DNA from: Verrucomicrobiota bacterium
GTDB lineage: Bacteria > Verrucomicrobiota > Verrucomicrobiia > Opitutales > Opitutaceae
DNA length: 14,756 nucleotides
Reading direction: 5' to 3'
Assembly: GCA_023391285.1 (NCBI GenBank)
Contig: JAEWBF010000022.1
Span: 1 to 14,756, forward strand
Under the pieces are notes generated by a model. The model was not told where the DNA came from and ran no database searches. It saw only the letters and a program-made list of their open reading frames with translations. How positions within the stretch are numbered: position 1 is the stretch's first letter; every line of letters starts with the position of its first letter. Shown here one piece after another: positions 1 to 8,714 of this stretch. The translations under genes were made by a program, and so were the position numbers.

Positions 1-750
1 GCCCCACTCCTCGCGCGCCCCGAGCACCAGATGATTGCTATCGCCGGCCCGGATCGCCGCCGCCGTTCCCGCGAAATACCGCCGCGCCATCTCGCGCGTC
101 CATTGCCCATTGTCCCGCGCATATCCCCGCGTCGCCAGCGCCTCATCCGCCCGCGTCATTTCCCGCACCACTTCCTTGTTCGCGATCGGCACCCCCCACG
201 CCTTCGCCATCGCCTCCATCCGCCCGCGATGCAGCGCCAGCACGAACTCCCACGCCGCATGATACGCCGCAAACCCCGGCTCCAAACTCAAACACACCTG
301 CAACAACGTCACGCCTCCGCGCCCCCACGCCAGCCCGTCATCCGCGAGCCAGCCCACCAAACCCCGCTCCTCCACCCCGCTCGCACACACCTCCGCCGCC
401 CGCTCCATCGCGCGCTCCTCCCAATCCGGATCGAACACATCCGGCACGCGCACGCCGGCCGCGCGAATCACCGGTCCCGCGCCACAAAAATCCACCGTGC
501 CCACCCACGGCCAACCTTCTCCTCGCAACTCCTCCGCCGCACCCGCGCCGAGTGTAGTGAAATTCCAGCTACGCAACCGCTCCGCCGCATCCGCTTCCAC
601 GTCGTTGACCGCCGCCGCGAAAAACGCCCGCCCCTCCGCATCGATCAACCACCACGCTCCATCGCGCGCCTGCCCCACCCGAAAAAATCCCGACCGCCCC
701 CGCACCGTTTCGCTCCTGATTTCTTCGGATAAGTCTCCGGCCAGCGCCAT
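1..750 (-). CDS. Agarase-like glycoside hydrolase (TIM-barrel type), 3' end outside the window
   Basis: The reading frame is open from the window edge up to an in-frame stop at 810-808; the 250 residues visible from ATG 750 contain no stop. Near the N-terminus is GFFRVGQARDGAWWLIDAEG, the opening I recall from bacterial agarase-like/GH TIM-barrel proteins (a typical form is GFFRV...G.WWLIDP.G.PFF..GVN). Later segments also fit that family: LRSWNFTTLGAG, VPDVFDPDW (about residues 114-122), LLQVCLSLEP, AYHAAWEFVL and SNHLVLGARE. The family role is hydrolysis of polysaccharide or oligosaccharide glycosidic bonds. At the expected acid/base site (family form DNELGWG) this protein reads DDGLAWG, so the Glu is a Gly at about residue 139 (codon 336-334). 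ATG 750 was chosen because the palindrome at 785-794 lies upstream of it and AGGA sits about 8 bases before it; TTG 801 is the alternative start. Family assignment is from memory of motifs; substrate unknown. Confidence 0.72.
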   Translation of the reverse strand, partial: MALAGDLSEEIRSETVRGRSGFFRVGQARDGAWWLIDAEGRAFFAAAVNDVEADAAERLRSWNFTTLGAGAAEELRGEGWPWVGTVDFCGAGPVIRAAGVRVPDVFDPDWEERAMERAAEVCASGVEERGLVGWLADDGLAWGRGGVTLLQVCLSLEPGFAAYHAAWEFVLALHRGRMEAMAKAWGVPIANKEVVREMTRADEALATRGYARDNGQWTREMARRYFAGTAAAIRAGDSNHLVLGAREEWG

Positions 751-784
751 CGCCGCATCCTGCCGCGCTCCCTCCGCAAAACGC

Positions 785-794
785 AAACGCGTTT
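785..794. promoter_or_regulatory. Candidate LacI-type operator half-palindrome between divergent genes
   Basis: The 120-base gap between the glycoside-hydrolase-like gene and the DUF2339 gene contains the 10-base perfect palindrome AAACGCGTTT, flanked by GC on the left and CC on the right. LacI-family repressors often bind AAACG-type half-sites and commonly control sugar-hydrolase genes, so the position about 35 bases before the hydrolase start is suggestive. The site is short and its centre is GC rather than the usual CG, so chance is a real alternative in such a GC-rich region. Confidence 0.2.
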
Positions 795-870
795 CCGCCA
801 ACCGTGTTCACGCTAAACCGCCCTTGCCACCCCACGTCCCCCACCGCACAACACCTGCAATCCCCGCCCC

Positions 871-3855
871 ATGGCCACCGCCGTCTTCGTGATCCTTCTC
901 CTCGTGGTGGCTCTCGTTCTCTTCCCGATCTGGGTCTTCGTGCGCTTCAGTTCGCTAAAGGACGAACTTTCCTCCCTTCGCACGCGGCTCTCCTTCCTCG
1001 AGAACGAACTTCGCTCCACCCGCATCGCGCCCACCGCTTCCACCGCTCCCTCGCCGGTTCTCAAATCTGAAATCTCAGATCCGAAATCCTCCAGCCCTCC
1101 ACCCCTCCCTCCCGTCACCCTTCCACCCGCCCCGCCTCCTCCGCCCCAACTCAAAACCTCACACCCAGAACCCAAAACCGAAGTTTCCATCCCGCCCGCT
1201 CTTCCCCAACCCAAAACCCAAAATCCAGAACCCAAAACCAAATCCCCCAGCCTCGAACACTTCGTCGGCGCCAAACTCTTCGCCTGGCTCGGCGGCCTCA
1301 CCGCCTTCCTCGCCGTCGCGTTCTTCGTCAAATACTCCTTCGAACACGACCTCATTCCACCGGAGGTTCGCGTCGCGATCGGCTTCGCTCTTTCCACCGC
1401 CCTCATCGTCACCGGCCTGCGCATCACCCGCGAAAAATACCGCATCACCTCCCACGTTCTCTGCGCCACGGGCGTCGTCAGCCTCTACGCCGTCACCTTC
1501 GCTTCGCACACCGTCTACCGCTTCGCTCCGTTCACGCCGCTCCTCACGTTCGCACTGATGGCGCTCATCACCGCCGGCGCGTTCCTGCTCGCCGTCCGTC
1601 TCCGCGCCCAGGTCGTCGCCATCCTCGGCCTCCTCGGCGGTTTTCTCACGCCGCTGGTCGTCTCCACCGGTCAGGACAACGCCGTCGGCCTCTTCACCTA
1701 CATCGCACTCCTCGACGTCGGCCTTCTCGCCGTCGCCCTGCACCGCCGCTGGCACCACCTCATTCCGTTCGCCGCCGCCGGCACCATCCTCCTGCAAATC
1801 GCGTGGACCGACCAGTTCTTCACCGCCGTTCGCGCGCCCCTGCTCATCGCCATCCTCCTCGCCTTCAACCTCCTCTTTTCCACCGCCGCCGAACTCGCCC
1901 GCCGCCTTCAACGTTCCTCCCTCCACGTGTCGTGGACCGCCGCTTCCCTCGCTCTCGTCACTTTCGGCTTCGCGTGCTTTTTTCTCGGATACGATTCCAT
2001 CGCCACCCGCCCCGCGTTGTTCTTCGGCTTCGTCTTCGCGTCCGACGCATTTCTCCTCTTCCTCGCGTGGCGCGACGAACGCCTGCCGCGCGTCCACCTG
2101 CTCGGCGGCGCGATCGTTTTCGCCATCCTCGGTTTCTGGATCGCAGAACACCTTTCCGCGCCACTCCTTCCTTGGGCGCTCGGCGCCTGCCTGCTCTTCG
2201 CCGCGCTCCACACCGCGTTTTCGCTCGTCCTGCAACGTCGGCGCCCATCCACCGCTCCGGGTTTCTGGAACCAGCTCTTCCCCCCGCTCACCCTGCTCCT
2301 CCTGCTGATCCCACTCTTCAAACTCGATGATCCCACGTTCCTCGTTTGGCCCGTTATCCTGCTCATCGACGCGCTCGCCATCGGTCTCGCCCTCCTGACC
2401 GGCTCGCTCCTCGCCGCCGCCGCCGTGCTCGTCCTCAGTCTCGCCGCCGTCGGCGTCCTTATCGTCAAAGCCTCCGCCACGCTCCCCGCGCCCGAATCCG
2501 TTTTCATTCTCGTCGCGCTCTTCGCCGTCTTCTTCTTCGCCGCGGGGCTCCTCCTCGCCCGCCGTCTTTCATTTCGCGCCACTCCTTCCCACAGCGATCG
2601 CGTCTTCGGCGACACCTCCGCTCAAATCCCTGCGTTCGCCGCCCTGCTGCCGTTCATCCTCCTCGTCTTGATGTCGCTCCGGCTGGCGCTCTCCAACCCT
2701 GCTCCTCTCTTCAGCGTCGCGCTTCTGCTCTGCATTCTCATCCTCGCGCTCACGCGCCTGTTTACCATCGACTGGCTCCCCGCGTGCGCACTCGTGGGCC
2801 TCGGCGTGCTCGAGTTCTCCTGGCACACCCGCTTCTTCGTCCCCGAACACGCGCCGATCGCGCTGTCCTGGTATGCCGGCTTCTACGCGCTCTTCTCCGC
2901 GTTTCCATTTCTCTTCCGCCGCGCGTTCGCCGATCGCACCGGCCCCTGGGCCGTCGCCGCTCTCGCCGGCGTCGTGCAGTTCCCGCTCATTCACGACCTG
3001 ATCGACCAAACCTGGCCCAATTCCTCCATGGGCCTCGTTCCCGCCGCCTTCGCCCTCGCCCCGCTCGCGAGCCTGATCGCCACACACCGCCCGCCCGCGC
3101 CCGCTTCACCTTCCGCCCGCCTCAATCAACTCGCCTGGTTCGCCGGCGTCGCCCTGCTCTTCGTCACGCTGATCTTCCCGATCCAATTCGAACGCCAATG
3201 GCTCACCGTCGCATGGGCGCTGGAAGGCGCTGCGTTGCTCAGCCTCTTCCACCGCATTCCGCATCCGGGCCTCCGTGCCACCGGCGTCGTCCTGCTCGTC
3301 ATCGTCTTCGCCCGCCTCGCGCTCAACCGCGCCGTCTTCACGTATCATCCGCGCGGCGACATTCCCCTGCTCAACGTCTATCTTTACACCTACGGCGTCG
3401 CCATCGTCTGCCTCTTCATCGGCGCCCGGCTCCTCGCTCCGCCCCGCCACCGCGTCTTCCGCCTCTCTGCGCCCGCACTCCTCAACACCTTCGGTATCAT
3501 CCTCAGCTTCCTCCTTCTCAACATCCAGATCGCCGACTTCTTCAGTCCGCCCGGTTCCACGCTCACGTTCGACTTCTCCGGCAACTTCGCGCGCGACCTC
3601 GCTTACACCGTCGGTTGGGCCTTCTTCGCTCTCCTCCTCCTCGCCGCCGGCATCTGGAAACAAACCCGCGCCGCGCGCATCGCCGCCATCGCCCTCCTGG
3701 GCGTCACGCTCCTCAAACTTTTCTTCCACGATCTCGCGGAACTCAATCAGCTCTATCGCGTCGGCGCGCTCATCGCCGTCGCCGCCGTCGCTCTCGTCGC
3801 CTCCTTGCTCTACCAACGCTTCGCCCCCAACGACGCACCGCCTCCCGCGCCGTAA
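871..3855 (+). CDS. DUF2339 family large integral membrane protein
   Basis: This 994-residue protein starts at ATG 871 with a hydrophobic segment (about residues 3-26). A short charged, coiled-coil-like stretch follows (LKDELSSLRTRLSFLENELR, about 28-50), then a Pro/Ser/Lys-rich linker to about residue 125. The DUF2339 core opens with SLEHFVGAKLFAWLGGLTAF, followed by an FFVKYSFEHDLIPPEVRVAIGF block. The rest is an almost continuous series of hydrophobic segments, probably more than 20 transmembrane helices, ending in a short Pro-rich tail. The length is normal for the family (roughly 800-1000 residues). The function of DUF2339 proteins is not established, and nothing here reveals a substrate or catalytic site. 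No Shine-Dalgarno is visible in the C-rich leader. It is divergent from the hydrolase gene and about 245 bases before the next kinase, so it is probably transcribed alone. Confidence 0.9.
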   Translation: MATAVFVILLLVVALVLFPIWVFVRFSSLKDELSSLRTRLSFLENELRSTRIAPTASTAPSPVLKSEISDPKSSSPPPLPPVTLPPAPPPPPQLKTSHPEPKTEVSIPPALPQPKTQNPEPKTKSPSLEHFVGAKLFAWLGGLTAFLAVAFFVKYSFEHDLIPPEVRVAIGFALSTALIVTGLRITREKYRITSHVLCATGVVSLYAVTFASHTVYRFAPFTPLLTFALMALITAGAFLLAVRLRAQVVAILGLLGGFLTPLVVSTGQDNAVGLFTYIALLDVGLLAVALHRRWHHLIPFAAAGTILLQIAWTDQFFTAVRAPLLIAILLAFNLLFSTAAELARRLQRSSLHVSWTAASLALVTFGFACFFLGYDSIATRPALFFGFVFASDAFLLFLAWRDERLPRVHLLGGAIVFAILGFWIAEHLSAPLLPWALGACLLFAALHTAFSLVLQRRRPSTAPGFWNQLFPPLTLLLLLIPLFKLDDPTFLVWPVILLIDALAIGLALLTGSLLAAAAVLVLSLAAVGVLIVKASATLPAPESVFILVALFAVFFFAAGLLLARRLSFRATPSHSDRVFGDTSAQIPAFAALLPFILLVLMSLRLALSNPAPLFSVALLLCILILALTRLFTIDWLPACALVGLGVLEFSWHTRFFVPEHAPIALSWYAGFYALFSAFPFLFRRAFADRTGPWAVAALAGVVQFPLIHDLIDQTWPNSSMGLVPAAFALAPLASLIATHRPPAPASPSARLNQLAWFAGVALLFVTLIFPIQFERQWLTVAWALEGAALLSLFHRIPHPGLRATGVVLLVIVFARLALNRAVFTYHPRGDIPLLNVYLYTYGVAIVCLFIGARLLAPPRHRVFRLSAPALLNTFGIILSFLLLNIQIADFFSPPGSTLTFDFSGNFARDLAYTVGWAFFALLLLAAGIWKQTRAARIAAIALLGVTLLKLFFHDLAELNQLYRVGALIAVAAVALVASLLYQRFAPNDAPPPAP

Positions 3856-4010
3856 CCGTCGTTCGCGCGTTGTCTCGCCCCGCGCCAGCCACGGTGCCGC
3901 GTCGCCGTCGTCCCCGCATCAACCCCTCCGCGCCCGGCCGTCGAAATCGAACGCCGGCGTGTTTTGCGTGTCCCTACCCGCTCGTCCGCTTGTCGCTCAG
4001 ACTTCCGGGG

Positions 4011-4045
4011 TTTTACGCCAACACTTGTAGTTGCTTTGCGTAAAA
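4011..4045. promoter_or_regulatory. Interrupted hairpin / inverted repeat upstream of the CHASE3 kinase
   Basis: TTTTACGC (4011-4018) is perfectly complementary to GCGTAAAA (4038-4045). Inside it, CAAC (4019-4022) pairs with GTTG (4030-4033), leaving a 7-base loop and a 4-base bulge. The structure lies in the 244-base gap after the DUF2339 gene, about 55 bases before the preferred kinase start, and no T-tract follows it. It may be a transcription-factor site, an RNA element in the kinase leader, or the remains of a terminator. A second small stem (CCCC-GTTT-GGGG, 4053-4064) follows directly. The remainder of 3856-4099 shows nothing else recognisable. Confidence 0.4.
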
Positions 4046-4099
4046 ATCGCCGCCCCGTTTGGGGGGACAATCGCTCGCGTTTCCCGGCCCGCTCCACGC

Positions 4100-5872
4100 T
4101 TGAACTCTTCCCTCGAAAAGAAAATCGCCATCGGCTTCGCCGCAGCCGCCCTCGTCCTCATCTTGATCGCCGCGACCGCCGGCTGGAACGCTCAGCGCTT
4201 CCAAGGCACCTTCGAACGCGTCGAGCAAACCCACCGCATTCTCAACCGGCTTGAGACCGTTGTGGTCGAGACGCTTACCATGCAGTCGGCGACGCGTGGC
4301 TTTGTGCTGACCGGCGCCGAAAGCCTGCTGACGTCCTTCGAGAGGTCCGAATCCGCCGTCCGCTCCTCGCTCTCCGCGCTGCGCCGCGACACCGTCGGCA
4401 ACGCCGAGCAGCAACGCCGGCTCGACCAACTCGAACCCGCTATCTCCGCCGCCATCGAGATCATGCGCACGCGCATCTCCGAGCGTCGGCAAGGAGATCT
4501 CAATATCCCTACCACTCCGGCCCCATTCCTCAGCGGCCAGCGATCCGTTGACCGGTTGCGCGGCATCATCCTGCTCATGCAGCAGGAGGAGCGTCGCCTC
4601 CTCGCCGAACACACGTCCGCGACGTCCAACGCCGCTCTCTCCAACACCGCCGTCGCCTTTTTCGGCTGCGGACTCGCCATCGTTTTCCTCATCGGCTCCG
4701 GCCTCCTCGTTCGCCGCGATATTCGCGAGCGTCTCCGCGCCGAAGAGGCCGTGCGCAAGAGCGAACGCATGTTCCAGCGCCTGTTCGACAACGCCCCCGA
4801 CGCCATCATCCAAGTCGGCGCCCGCGGTCAAATCACCCGCGCCAACCGCCAGGCCGAACGCCTTTTCGGGTGGGGACGCGATGAACTCACCGGACAACGC
4901 CTCGAACAACTTCTGCCTCAACGTTTCCACGCCCGCCACCGCGGCCATCTCGCCGCCTACTTCGCCAGCCCGCGCACCCGCCCCATGGGCGCCGGCCTCG
5001 AACTCTCCGGCCGCCGCAAGGACAACAGCGAATTCCCCGTCGATATCATGCTCAGCCCGCTCGAAACCGACGAGGGACCGGAAACGCTCGCCGTCATTCG
5101 CGACATCACCGAACGCAAACGCGCCGACGCCAAAATCCGCGAACTCAACCGCGACCTCCAACTCCAGAACGCCCGCCTCGAAATCGCCAACAAGGAGCTC
5201 GAATCCTTCTCCTACTCCGTCTCGCACGACCTCCGCGCACCCCTCCGCCACATCGACGGCTTCGCCGCCCTGCTCGCCAAACACGCCGGCACTTCCCTCG
5301 ACGAAAAATCCACCCGCTACCTTACCGTCATCTCCGACTCCGCTCGCCGCATGGGCCGCCTCGTCGACGATCTGCTCACGTTTTCCCGCATGGGTCGGGC
5401 CGAGATGGATGTCACCACCCTCGACCACAACCAACTCGTCGCCGGCGTCGTCCGCGACATCAGCCTCAATCGCGAAAAACCCATCGAGTGGCACATCGAA
5501 CCGCTGCCCGCCATCCGCGCCGACGCCGCCATGCTCCGGCAGGTCTGGTCCAATCTCATCGAGAACGCCGCCAAATACTCCACGCCCTCCGCCCACCCGC
5601 GCATCGAAATCGGCTCCGTTCCCCAAGGCATAAACGCCACCGAACACGTCTTCTACGTGCGCGATAACGGCGTCGGATTCGACATGAAATACGCCGCCAA
5701 ACTCTTCGGCGTCTTTCAACGCCTCCACTCCGAGTCCGAATTCCAAGGCACCGGCATCGGCCTCGCGAATGTCCGCCGCATCGTCACTCGCCACGGCGGC
5801 CGCACTTGGGCCGAAAGCTCCATCGGCGAAGGAGCGACTTTCTTTTTCTCCCTACCCGTGCAACCGATCTGA
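4100..5872 (+). CDS. Membrane sensor histidine kinase, CHASE3-PAS-HisKA-HATPase
   Basis: An inner-membrane sensor kinase that autophosphorylates on His and passes the phosphate to a response regulator. With TTG 4100 as start it has 590 residues. Transmembrane helix 1 lies at about 9-29, an extracytoplasmic CHASE3-type helical domain at 30-182 (including VETLTMQSATRGFVLTG), and helix 2 at about 183-205. A PAS domain covers about 215-340 (RLFDNAPDAIIQV to RDITERKR). The H-box SYSVSHDLRAPLRHIDGF has the phospho-acceptor near His376, and the ATPase domain has NLIENAAKYS (Asn485), DNGVGFD (Asp522) and GTGIGLANV. The H-box resembles the bacteriophytochrome-like kinase class, but there is no chromophore domain. 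The frame is open back to TTG 4031, but that codon lies inside a hairpin, while TTG 4100 gives the usual short N-terminus (LNSSLEKKIAIGF) of CHASE3 kinases. The next gene starts 30 bases downstream with a receiver domain, its likely partner. Confidence 0.93.
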   Translation: MNSSLEKKIAIGFAAAALVLILIAATAGWNAQRFQGTFERVEQTHRILNRLETVVVETLTMQSATRGFVLTGAESLLTSFERSESAVRSSLSALRRDTVGNAEQQRRLDQLEPAISAAIEIMRTRISERRQGDLNIPTTPAPFLSGQRSVDRLRGIILLMQQEERRLLAEHTSATSNAALSNTAVAFFGCGLAIVFLIGSGLLVRRDIRERLRAEEAVRKSERMFQRLFDNAPDAIIQVGARGQITRANRQAERLFGWGRDELTGQRLEQLLPQRFHARHRGHLAAYFASPRTRPMGAGLELSGRRKDNSEFPVDIMLSPLETDEGPETLAVIRDITERKRADAKIRELNRDLQLQNARLEIANKELESFSYSVSHDLRAPLRHIDGFAALLAKHAGTSLDEKSTRYLTVISDSARRMGRLVDDLLTFSRMGRAEMDVTTLDHNQLVAGVVRDISLNREKPIEWHIEPLPAIRADAAMLRQVWSNLIENAAKYSTPSAHPRIEIGSVPQGINATEHVFYVRDNGVGFDMKYAAKLFGVFQRLHSESEFQGTGIGLANVRRIVTRHGGRTWAESSIGEGATFFFSLPVQPI

Positions 5873-5902
5873 CGATGCACCCGACTTGCAAGCATAGTGG
5901 TC

Positions 5903-8674
5903 ATGAGGATTCTGCACCTGGAAGATAGCCCGCAAGACGCCGAGCTCGTTCGCGAGCTTCTCGCCGAGGAGTGGCCCGATTGCGCCATCACCACGGTCGC
6001 CACGCGCGAACGCTACTCCGAAGAACTGCGTCGCTCTTACGATCTCATCCTTTCCGATTTCGCCTTGGTGGGCTTCGACGGCACCGAAGCCCTCCGCCTC
6101 GCCCGCGAGGTCGCCCCCGCCACGCCCTTCATTTTCCTTTCCGGCAACATCGGCGAAGACCGCGCCATCGATGCCATGCGGGCCGGCGCTCACGATTACG
6201 TCCTGAAAGATCGTCCCCTTCGCCTCGTCACCGCCATCCGCCGCGCGTTTCGTGAAAGCCAGGAGCGCAAACGCCTTCGCGCCACCGAGGCCGAACGCGA
6301 ACGCCTCGCCGCCACCCTCGAAAGCTCCCCCGATTTCGTCGGCCAGGGCACCCCGGAAGGAAACATCCTCTACCTCAACCAAGCCGCCCGCCGCCTGCTT
6401 CGCCTCCCGGACGATATCGACGTTCGTTCCTTGAAGTTCCCGGACTTTCATCCCCCCGAGGTGATCCACCTCATCGAGGGCGATTACCTGCCGGCCGCCG
6501 CCGCCCACGGGCGATGGTCGGGCGAAAACATCCTCCTCAATCGCGACGGCCACCGCATCCCCGTCGCTCAATCGATTATCTGCCACCGCGCGTCCGACGG
6601 CTCTGTCGCTTACTTCTCAACGTTGATGCGCGACCTCACCGAGCGAAAGCGACGCGAGGACTTCTTCAACGGCCAGAACCAGGTCCTCGAGATGATCGCC
6701 GGTGGCGAACCGCTCGCGGAAACCCTCGACACCCTCCTCCGCGTCATCGAGCACCAGGCCGAGGAGATGATCTGCTCGATCCTCGTCCTCACCGAAGCCG
6801 GCACGCAGCTGCATCACGCCGCCGCCCCACGCCTGCCCCGCAGCTACACCAGCACCATCGACGGAAGCTCCATCGGCCCCGCCGCCGGTTCGTGCGGCAC
6901 CGCCGCTTTCCGTCGCAGCGCCGTGGTCGTAAGCGACATCGCCGCGGATCCTCTCTGGCACAACTACCGCGACGCCGCCCTCGCCCACGATCTCCGCGCC
7001 TGCTGGTCCACCCCCATCTTCGACATCCAGCACCGCCTCGTCGGCACCTTCGCCGTCTATATGCGGCAACCCGGCGAACCGTCCGCCCGCCACATCCACC
7101 TCATCGACGTCGCCGTCCACATCGCCGCCATCTGCTTCAGTCATCACGAAACAGAACGCCGTCTTCGCGACCAAGCCGACATCCTCCAAAAAGCCGGCGA
7201 CTCGATCGTCGTCACCGACCTCCAGGACCGCGTCACCTTCTGGAATGCCAGCGCCGAACGCACGCTCGGCTGGCCCGCCACCGAAGCCCAGGGACGCCCG
7301 CTGCGCGAACTTCTCGGCGAGTCTGTCCTTCGCGACATCGAAACCGCTCGCGCCGCCGCCCACGCCAACGCCGACTGGCGCGGCGAACTCCATCTTCGCC
7401 ACCGCAACGCTCAACCCGTCGTCGTCGACGCCCGCATCACCGTGCTTCGCGACGCCCGCGGCGAGGTCCAGGGCCGCCTCATCATCGCCACCGATATCAC
7501 CGAGAAGCGTCGCATCGAGGAACAATTCTTCCGCGCCCAACGCCTCGAAAGCCTCGGCATGCTCGCCGCCGGCATCGCGCACGACCTCAACAACGTCCTC
7601 GCGCCCATGCTCCTCGCGGCCCCCATGCTGCGCGACCACGCGACCGACCCCGGCGATATCCGCATGATCGCCACTCTCGAGAAAAGCGCCGAACGCGGCG
7701 CCGCTCTCGTCCGCCAAATCCTCGGCTTCGCTCACGGCGCCGATGGCGGTCATCGCATCATCCAGGTCAAACACCTCCTGCGCGACGTCGCCACGTTCAT
7801 CCAGGAAACTTTTCCGAAATCGGTCGTTCTCGACGACCACATCCCTGCCGATCTCTGGCCCATCAAGGCGAACCCCACCCAAATTCATCAGGTCCTCCTG
7901 AACCTCACCGTCAACGCCCGCGACGCCATGCCGCAAGGCGGCACCTTGTTCCTTCGCGCCGAAAACATCGTTCTCTCCGCCGAAGCCGCCAGCGAGATCC
8001 AGGAAGGTCGGCCAGGCGCGTTCCTTTCCATCCAAGTCGAAGACACCGGCACCGGCATTCCACCCGACGTCCTCGCCCACGTCTGGGAACCTTTCTTCAC
8101 CACCAAGGGCGCCGGCAAGGGCACCGGCCTCGGTCTCTCCACCGTGCGCGGCATCGTCGAAACCCACGGCGGTTTCATCTCGCTCCAAACCACGCTAGGA
8201 AAGGGCACCTCCTTCCGCATCTTCTTTCCCGCGGACGGCTCGCCGTCTTCCCCTGCCATCGCACCCACGAGCGCGCCCGCGATCCAGCCCCGCGGCAACG
8301 GCGATCTCATCCTCGTGGTCGACGACGAGCCGAGCATTCGCAACATGTCCGCTGCGATTCTCGCCCGGCACGGCTACCGCGTCCTCACCGCCGGCGACGG
8401 CGCTGAGGGCATTTCGCTCTTCGCTCCACGCGCCCGCGAGATCCGCGTCGTCATCACCGACCTCAGCATGCCGAATCTCGACGGCGCCGCGTTTGCGAGC
8501 GTCGTCCAACGCTTGAACCCGGCCGTGAAGATCATCGCCGTCAGCGGCCTCGGCCAGGAAAACCAGAGCCGCCACTCCACTCTCCCTTTCGCGCACGCCT
8601 TCCTCGTCAAGCCGTTCCGCCCGGAACTCCTTCTCACCACCGTGCACGAGCTTCTCTGCCCTCCGCCGCTGTAG
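5903..8674 (+). CDS. Hybrid histidine kinase, REC-PAS-GAF-PAS-HisKA-HATPase-REC
   Basis: A soluble hybrid kinase of 923 residues with no membrane segment. The N-terminal receiver (about 1-125) has MRILHLEDS, acceptor Asp52 in LILSDFALVGFDG, and LSGN and DYVLKD motifs. PAS1 covers about 136-246 (ends RDLTERKR), GAF about 263-413, and PAS2 about 416-536 (starts LQKAGDSIVVTDLQDRVTFW, ends ATDITEKR). The NtrB-like HisKA box LGMLAAGIAHDLNN puts the acceptor at His560. The ATPase domain runs about 655-776 (LNLTVNARDAM, EDTGTGIPPD, WEPFFTTK, GTGLGLSTV). The C-terminal receiver (about 801-923) has LVVDDEPS, acceptor Asp853 in VVITDLSMPN, and VKPF. There is no DNA-binding output, so the signal must go to another protein or end here. 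ATG 5903 was preferred over in-frame GTG 5897; neither has a clear Shine-Dalgarno. The gene follows the CHASE3 kinase by 30 bases, so co-transcription and phosphotransfer to the first receiver are likely but inferred. Confidence 0.94.
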   Translation: MRILHLEDSPQDAELVRELLAEEWPDCAITTVATRERYSEELRRSYDLILSDFALVGFDGTEALRLAREVAPATPFIFLSGNIGEDRAIDAMRAGAHDYVLKDRPLRLVTAIRRAFRESQERKRLRATEAERERLAATLESSPDFVGQGTPEGNILYLNQAARRLLRLPDDIDVRSLKFPDFHPPEVIHLIEGDYLPAAAAHGRWSGENILLNRDGHRIPVAQSIICHRASDGSVAYFSTLMRDLTERKRREDFFNGQNQVLEMIAGGEPLAETLDTLLRVIEHQAEEMICSILVLTEAGTQLHHAAAPRLPRSYTSTIDGSSIGPAAGSCGTAAFRRSAVVVSDIAADPLWHNYRDAALAHDLRACWSTPIFDIQHRLVGTFAVYMRQPGEPSARHIHLIDVAVHIAAICFSHHETERRLRDQADILQKAGDSIVVTDLQDRVTFWNASAERTLGWPATEAQGRPLRELLGESVLRDIETARAAAHANADWRGELHLRHRNAQPVVVDARITVLRDARGEVQGRLIIATDITEKRRIEEQFFRAQRLESLGMLAAGIAHDLNNVLAPMLLAAPMLRDHATDPGDIRMIATLEKSAERGAALVRQILGFAHGADGGHRIIQVKHLLRDVATFIQETFPKSVVLDDHIPADLWPIKANPTQIHQVLLNLTVNARDAMPQGGTLFLRAENIVLSAEAASEIQEGRPGAFLSIQVEDTGTGIPPDVLAHVWEPFFTTKGAGKGTGLGLSTVRGIVETHGGFISLQTTLGKGTSFRIFFPADGSPSSPAIAPTSAPAIQPRGNGDLILVVDDEPSIRNMSAAILARHGYRVLTAGDGAEGISLFAPRAREIRVVITDLSMPNLDGAAFASVVQRLNPAVKIIAVSGLGQENQSRHSTLPFAHAFLVKPFRPELLLTTVHELLCPPPL

Positions 8675-8714
8675 TGGCCTGCCGCGCGGCGACGCCTTCG
8701 TTTCACGTTCGCCC

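Noticed and set aside
31..732. 233-codon plus-strand frame at the window start
   Set aside because: It is an Arg/Pro/His-rich shadow of the minus-strand hydrolase gene, whose frame is open throughout and carries family motifs.
1159..2235. Long open frame (358 codons) antisense to the DUF2339 gene
   Set aside because: Its product is a Glu/Gly/Asp-rich string with no domain, as expected opposite a Leu/Ala-rich membrane protein in high-GC DNA. The plus-strand frame has clear family and membrane features.
2346..4043. 565-codon plus-strand frame overlapping the end of the DUF2339 gene and running past it
   Set aside because: It is an Arg/Pro/His-rich out-of-frame reading with no domain; the part beyond 3855 also has no recognisable content.
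4013..5794. 593-codon frame antisense to the CHASE3 kinase
   Set aside because: It is a shadow of the kinase gene; the product is low-complexity Gly/Ala/Glu/Asp sequence without motifs, and the kinase motifs on the plus strand are complete.
6514..8406. 630-codon plus-strand frame overlapping the hybrid kinase
   Set aside because: The product is dominated by Arg, Pro and His, which is typical of an out-of-frame reading of C-rich codons, and the hybrid kinase occupies the other frame with all motifs.
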